A stretch of DNA of 6,887 bases from positions 1 through 6,887 of the forward strand of contig CALDZQ010000377.1 in NCBI GenBank assembly GCA_937944035.1, read 5' to 3'. The stretch comes from an uncultured Neomegalonema sp. GTDB lineage: Bacteria; Pseudomonadota; Alphaproteobacteria; Rhodobacterales; Rhodobacteraceae. Below, one piece after another: positions 5,437 to 6,887 of this stretch. The position numbers and the translations under genes are program-made. A model generated the notes under the pieces. It searched no databases. It saw only the letters and a list, made by a program, of their open reading frames with translations, and was not told the DNA's origin. Each line of letters begins with the position of its first letter. Position 1 is the first letter of the stretch.

Positions 5437-5925
5437 ATGCCCGATACCACCGCTGCCTTCATCCAGCACGACCACTCGGCCTGCCAGTCCAAGGCACTGG
5501 CCTATGTGACCGAGCAATGCGCTGCCAAGGGGTTGCGGCTGACCGAAGCGCGTCGGCGCGTGTTGGAAATTTTGCTCGAATCCCACACGGCGCTGGGCGC
5601 CTATGACGTGCTTCAACGGTTGAACACAGAAGGCTACAGCGCGCAGCCACCGATTGCATACCGCGCGCTCGATTTTCTGGTCGAACATGGTTTTGCCCAT
5701 AAAGTTGAGCGGATAAGCGCTTTTGTTGCCTGCCATTTTCCGGGGCAGTGCCATGCGCCCGCGTTCCTGATTTGCCGCTCCTGCCGCACTGTGGCCGAGT
5801 CGCGTAGCGCGCGACAAGTCAATCCGCTTCAAGCTGACGCGCAGGCGATGAAGTTTTCGATTGAGGACACGAATGTCGAGGCCGAAGGCCTGTGTCAGTC
5901 CTGCCAGTCGGAGCAGGGGGCATGA
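5437..5925 (+). CDS. zur: Zinc uptake regulator Zur (Fur family)
   Basis: Cytosolic zinc-sensing repressor of zinc uptake genes. The 162-residue product has the Fur-family winged helix at about 17-92 (RLTEARRRVLEILL, then AYRALDFLVEHG) and a C-terminal dimerisation domain. Cys113/Cys116 (CRSC) and Cys153/Cys156 (CQSC) form the structural zinc site. His88, Cys99, His106 and Glu121 align in order and nearly in spacing with the regulatory site of E. coli Zur (His77, Cys88, His96, Glu111). This supports Zur over Fur, Mur or Irr. The ATG at 5437 is preceded only by a poor ribosome binding site, and the likely promoter is very close, so the mRNA leader is short. The stop overlaps the znuC start by ATGA, indicating translational coupling. 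Confidence 0.95.
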   Translation: MPDTTAAFIQHDHSACQSKALAYVTEQCAAKGLRLTEARRRVLEILLESHTALGAYDVLQRLNTEGYSAQPPIAYRALDFLVEHGFAHKVERISAFVACHFPGQCHAPAFLICRSCRTVAESRSARQVNPLQADAQAMKFSIEDTNVEAEGLCQSCQSEQGA

Positions 5926-6659
5926 GCCTGATCTCCGCACAGAGCCTGTCCGTCCGGCTCGATGGACGGGATGTTTTGAACAATGTGGATTTCGCGATTG
6001 AAGCGGGTGAGATCGTCACGATTGTCGGGCCTAACGGCTCTGGCAAGTCAACCTTTGTGCGCGCTCTGGTGGGCGCTGTCGCGTTGCACAGGGGGGAGGT
6101 GCGCCGTCGAGCGGGGCTTAAGATCGGCTATGTGCCACAACGGTTGGAAATTGATCCGACGCTTCCGATAACGGTTTCCCGCTTTTTGAACCTGCCTGTC
6201 CGGCGCGACGCTGGCGTGATCCGTGATACGCTGGCCCGTGTCGGGTTGGACGATATTTCGGCGCGTCAGATGACGGCGCTTTCGGGGGGGCAGTTCCAGC
6301 GTGTCCTGCTGGCCCGTGCGCTGTTGGTCGGGCCGGATTTGCTGATTTTGGATGAGGCGACGCAAGGCCTCGATCAGCCCGGCGTTGCGGCGTTTTATGT
6401 GCTTATTGAAAGTGTCCGGCGCGCGCTTGGGTGTGCGATTTTGATGGTCAGCCATGATTTGCACGTTGTGATGAGCGCCTCGGATCGGGTGATTTGCATC
6501 AACGGCCATATCTGCTGCGAAGGCGCGCCGACCGCCGTTTCCGCTGCCCCCGAATACCGCGCTTTGTTCGGACTCGGTACGCAAGGGGCGCTGGCTCTTT
6601 ATCAACATGAGCACGACCACGACCACGGGCCGGATTGCGGGCATGACCATGCTGGATGA
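5922..6659 (+). CDS. znuC: Zinc ABC transporter ATP-binding protein ZnuC
   Basis: Cytosolic ATPase that powers ZnuB for zinc import. The 245-residue product has Walker A GPNGSGKST (36-44), Q-loop YVPQR (Gln73), signature LSGGQ (120-124), Walker B LLILDE (140-145) followed by ATQGLD, and the switch histidine SHDLH (His178). The C-terminus (229-245) is a His/Asp-rich tail, HEHDHDHGPDCGHDH, probably a metal-binding or sensing extension. The ATG at 5922 is chosen because it overlaps the zur stop in ATGA and has GGAG/AGGGGG in front. An upstream in-frame start at 5892 would overlap zur by 34 bases for no gain in conserved sequence. The gene overlaps znuB by about 11 bp, so zur-znuC-znuB form one operon. 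Confidence 0.96.
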   Translation: MSLISAQSLSVRLDGRDVLNNVDFAIEAGEIVTIVGPNGSGKSTFVRALVGAVALHRGEVRRRAGLKIGYVPQRLEIDPTLPITVSRFLNLPVRRDAGVIRDTLARVGLDDISARQMTALSGGQFQRVLLARALLVGPDLLILDEATQGLDQPGVAAFYVLIESVRRALGCAILMVSHDLHVVMSASDRVICINGHICCEGAPTAVSAAPEYRALFGLGTQGALALYQHEHDHDHGPDCGHDHAG

Positions 6660-6887
6660 TTTTTTCGTAAGGGCCATGCTGGCCGGAATTGGCATCGCAC
6701 TGGCCGCCGGACCGCTGGGATGCTTTGTGGTCTGGCGGCGGATGGCGTATTTTGGGGATGCGACCGCTCATGCGGCGGTCTTGGGAGTGGCTCTCTCGAT
6801 AGCCCTCTCGATCTCGCTCTTCGCGGGCGTTCTGATAACGGCTATCGCGATGGCGGTTATGGTTTCAAGCCTCAGCGGTCGGGTTTT
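6649..6887 (+). CDS. znuB: Zinc ABC transporter permease ZnuB, 3' end cut by window
   Basis: Inner-membrane permease of the zinc importer. Only about 79 codons are visible, running open to the right edge. The start reads MLDDFFVRAMLAGIGIAL, followed by PLGCFVVWRRMAYFGDATAH and then a hydrophobic stretch; this is the classic N-terminus of ZnuB-like ABC-3 family permeases. The first membrane segment covers about residues 9-28 and the next begins near 42. The ATG at 6649 lies within the last codons of znuC (11-bp overlap), indicating coupling. An in-frame ATG at 6643 would add only two residues and cannot be excluded. Confidence 0.93.
   Translation, partial: MLDDFFVRAMLAGIGIALAAGPLGCFVVWRRMAYFGDATAHAAVLGVALSIALSISLFAGVLITAIAMAVMVSSLSGRV

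Noticed and set aside
5413..5940. 175-codon minus-strand ORF opposite zur
   Set aside because: It is antisense to zur with its zinc ligands intact on the plus strand; there is no sign of a second protein.
6048..6695. 215-codon minus-strand ORF opposite znuC
   Set aside because: It is antisense to a complete ABC ATPase with all motifs and has no family resemblance.
1..6887. Mobile elements, CRISPR arrays, tRNA or rRNA genes
   Set aside because: No transposase or integrase motif, regularly spaced repeat or RNA gene signature was seen on either strand; genes are tightly packed and ordinary in composition.

Overview
The window looks like alphaproteobacterial chromosome, most likely from the Rhodobacterales (Roseobacter/Paracoccus group). 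This rests on the wording of PurC, RhlE and ZnuB, the moderately high GC content, and the divergent znuA / zur-znuC-znuB arrangement with a Zur box of the TGTTAT-N3-ATAACA type. I recognised families by eye; no database search was run.

Layout. 1-605: 3' part of purC (SAICAR synthetase). 659-710: structured spacer and ribosome binding site. 718-948: purS, the small FGAM synthase subunit. 979-1012: strong bidirectional terminator shared with the convergent gene. 1029-2549 (minus): an RhlE-type DEAD-box RNA helicase with a long charged tail. 2550-2703: its leader, with an 8-bp hairpin. 2704-3942 (minus): a predicted lipoprotein with a Pro/Ala/Gln/Tyr-rich stalk and a C-terminal papain-like cysteine peptidase domain. 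3943-4102: divergent regulatory region with a 19-bp palindrome exactly between a -35 and a -10 element, the layout of a MerR-family promoter. 4103-4411: an IsdG/HmuQ-type heme-degrading monooxygenase. 4435-5358 (minus): znuA. 5359-5436: the znuA/zur control region with the Zur box. 5437-5925: zur. 5922-6659: znuC. 6649 to the right edge: start of znuB.

How it works together. The right third is a complete-looking high-affinity zinc uptake locus, cut only by the window edge. ZnuA captures periplasmic zinc, ZnuB is the permease, ZnuC is the ATPase, and Zur with zinc should repress both arms from the shared palindrome. The left end belongs to de novo purine synthesis. The middle holds the least characterised material: the putative secreted peptidase and the heme oxygenase-like gene, which diverge from a promoter region rich in nested repeats. 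No RNA genes, insertion sequences, CRISPR arrays or attachment sites were seen.
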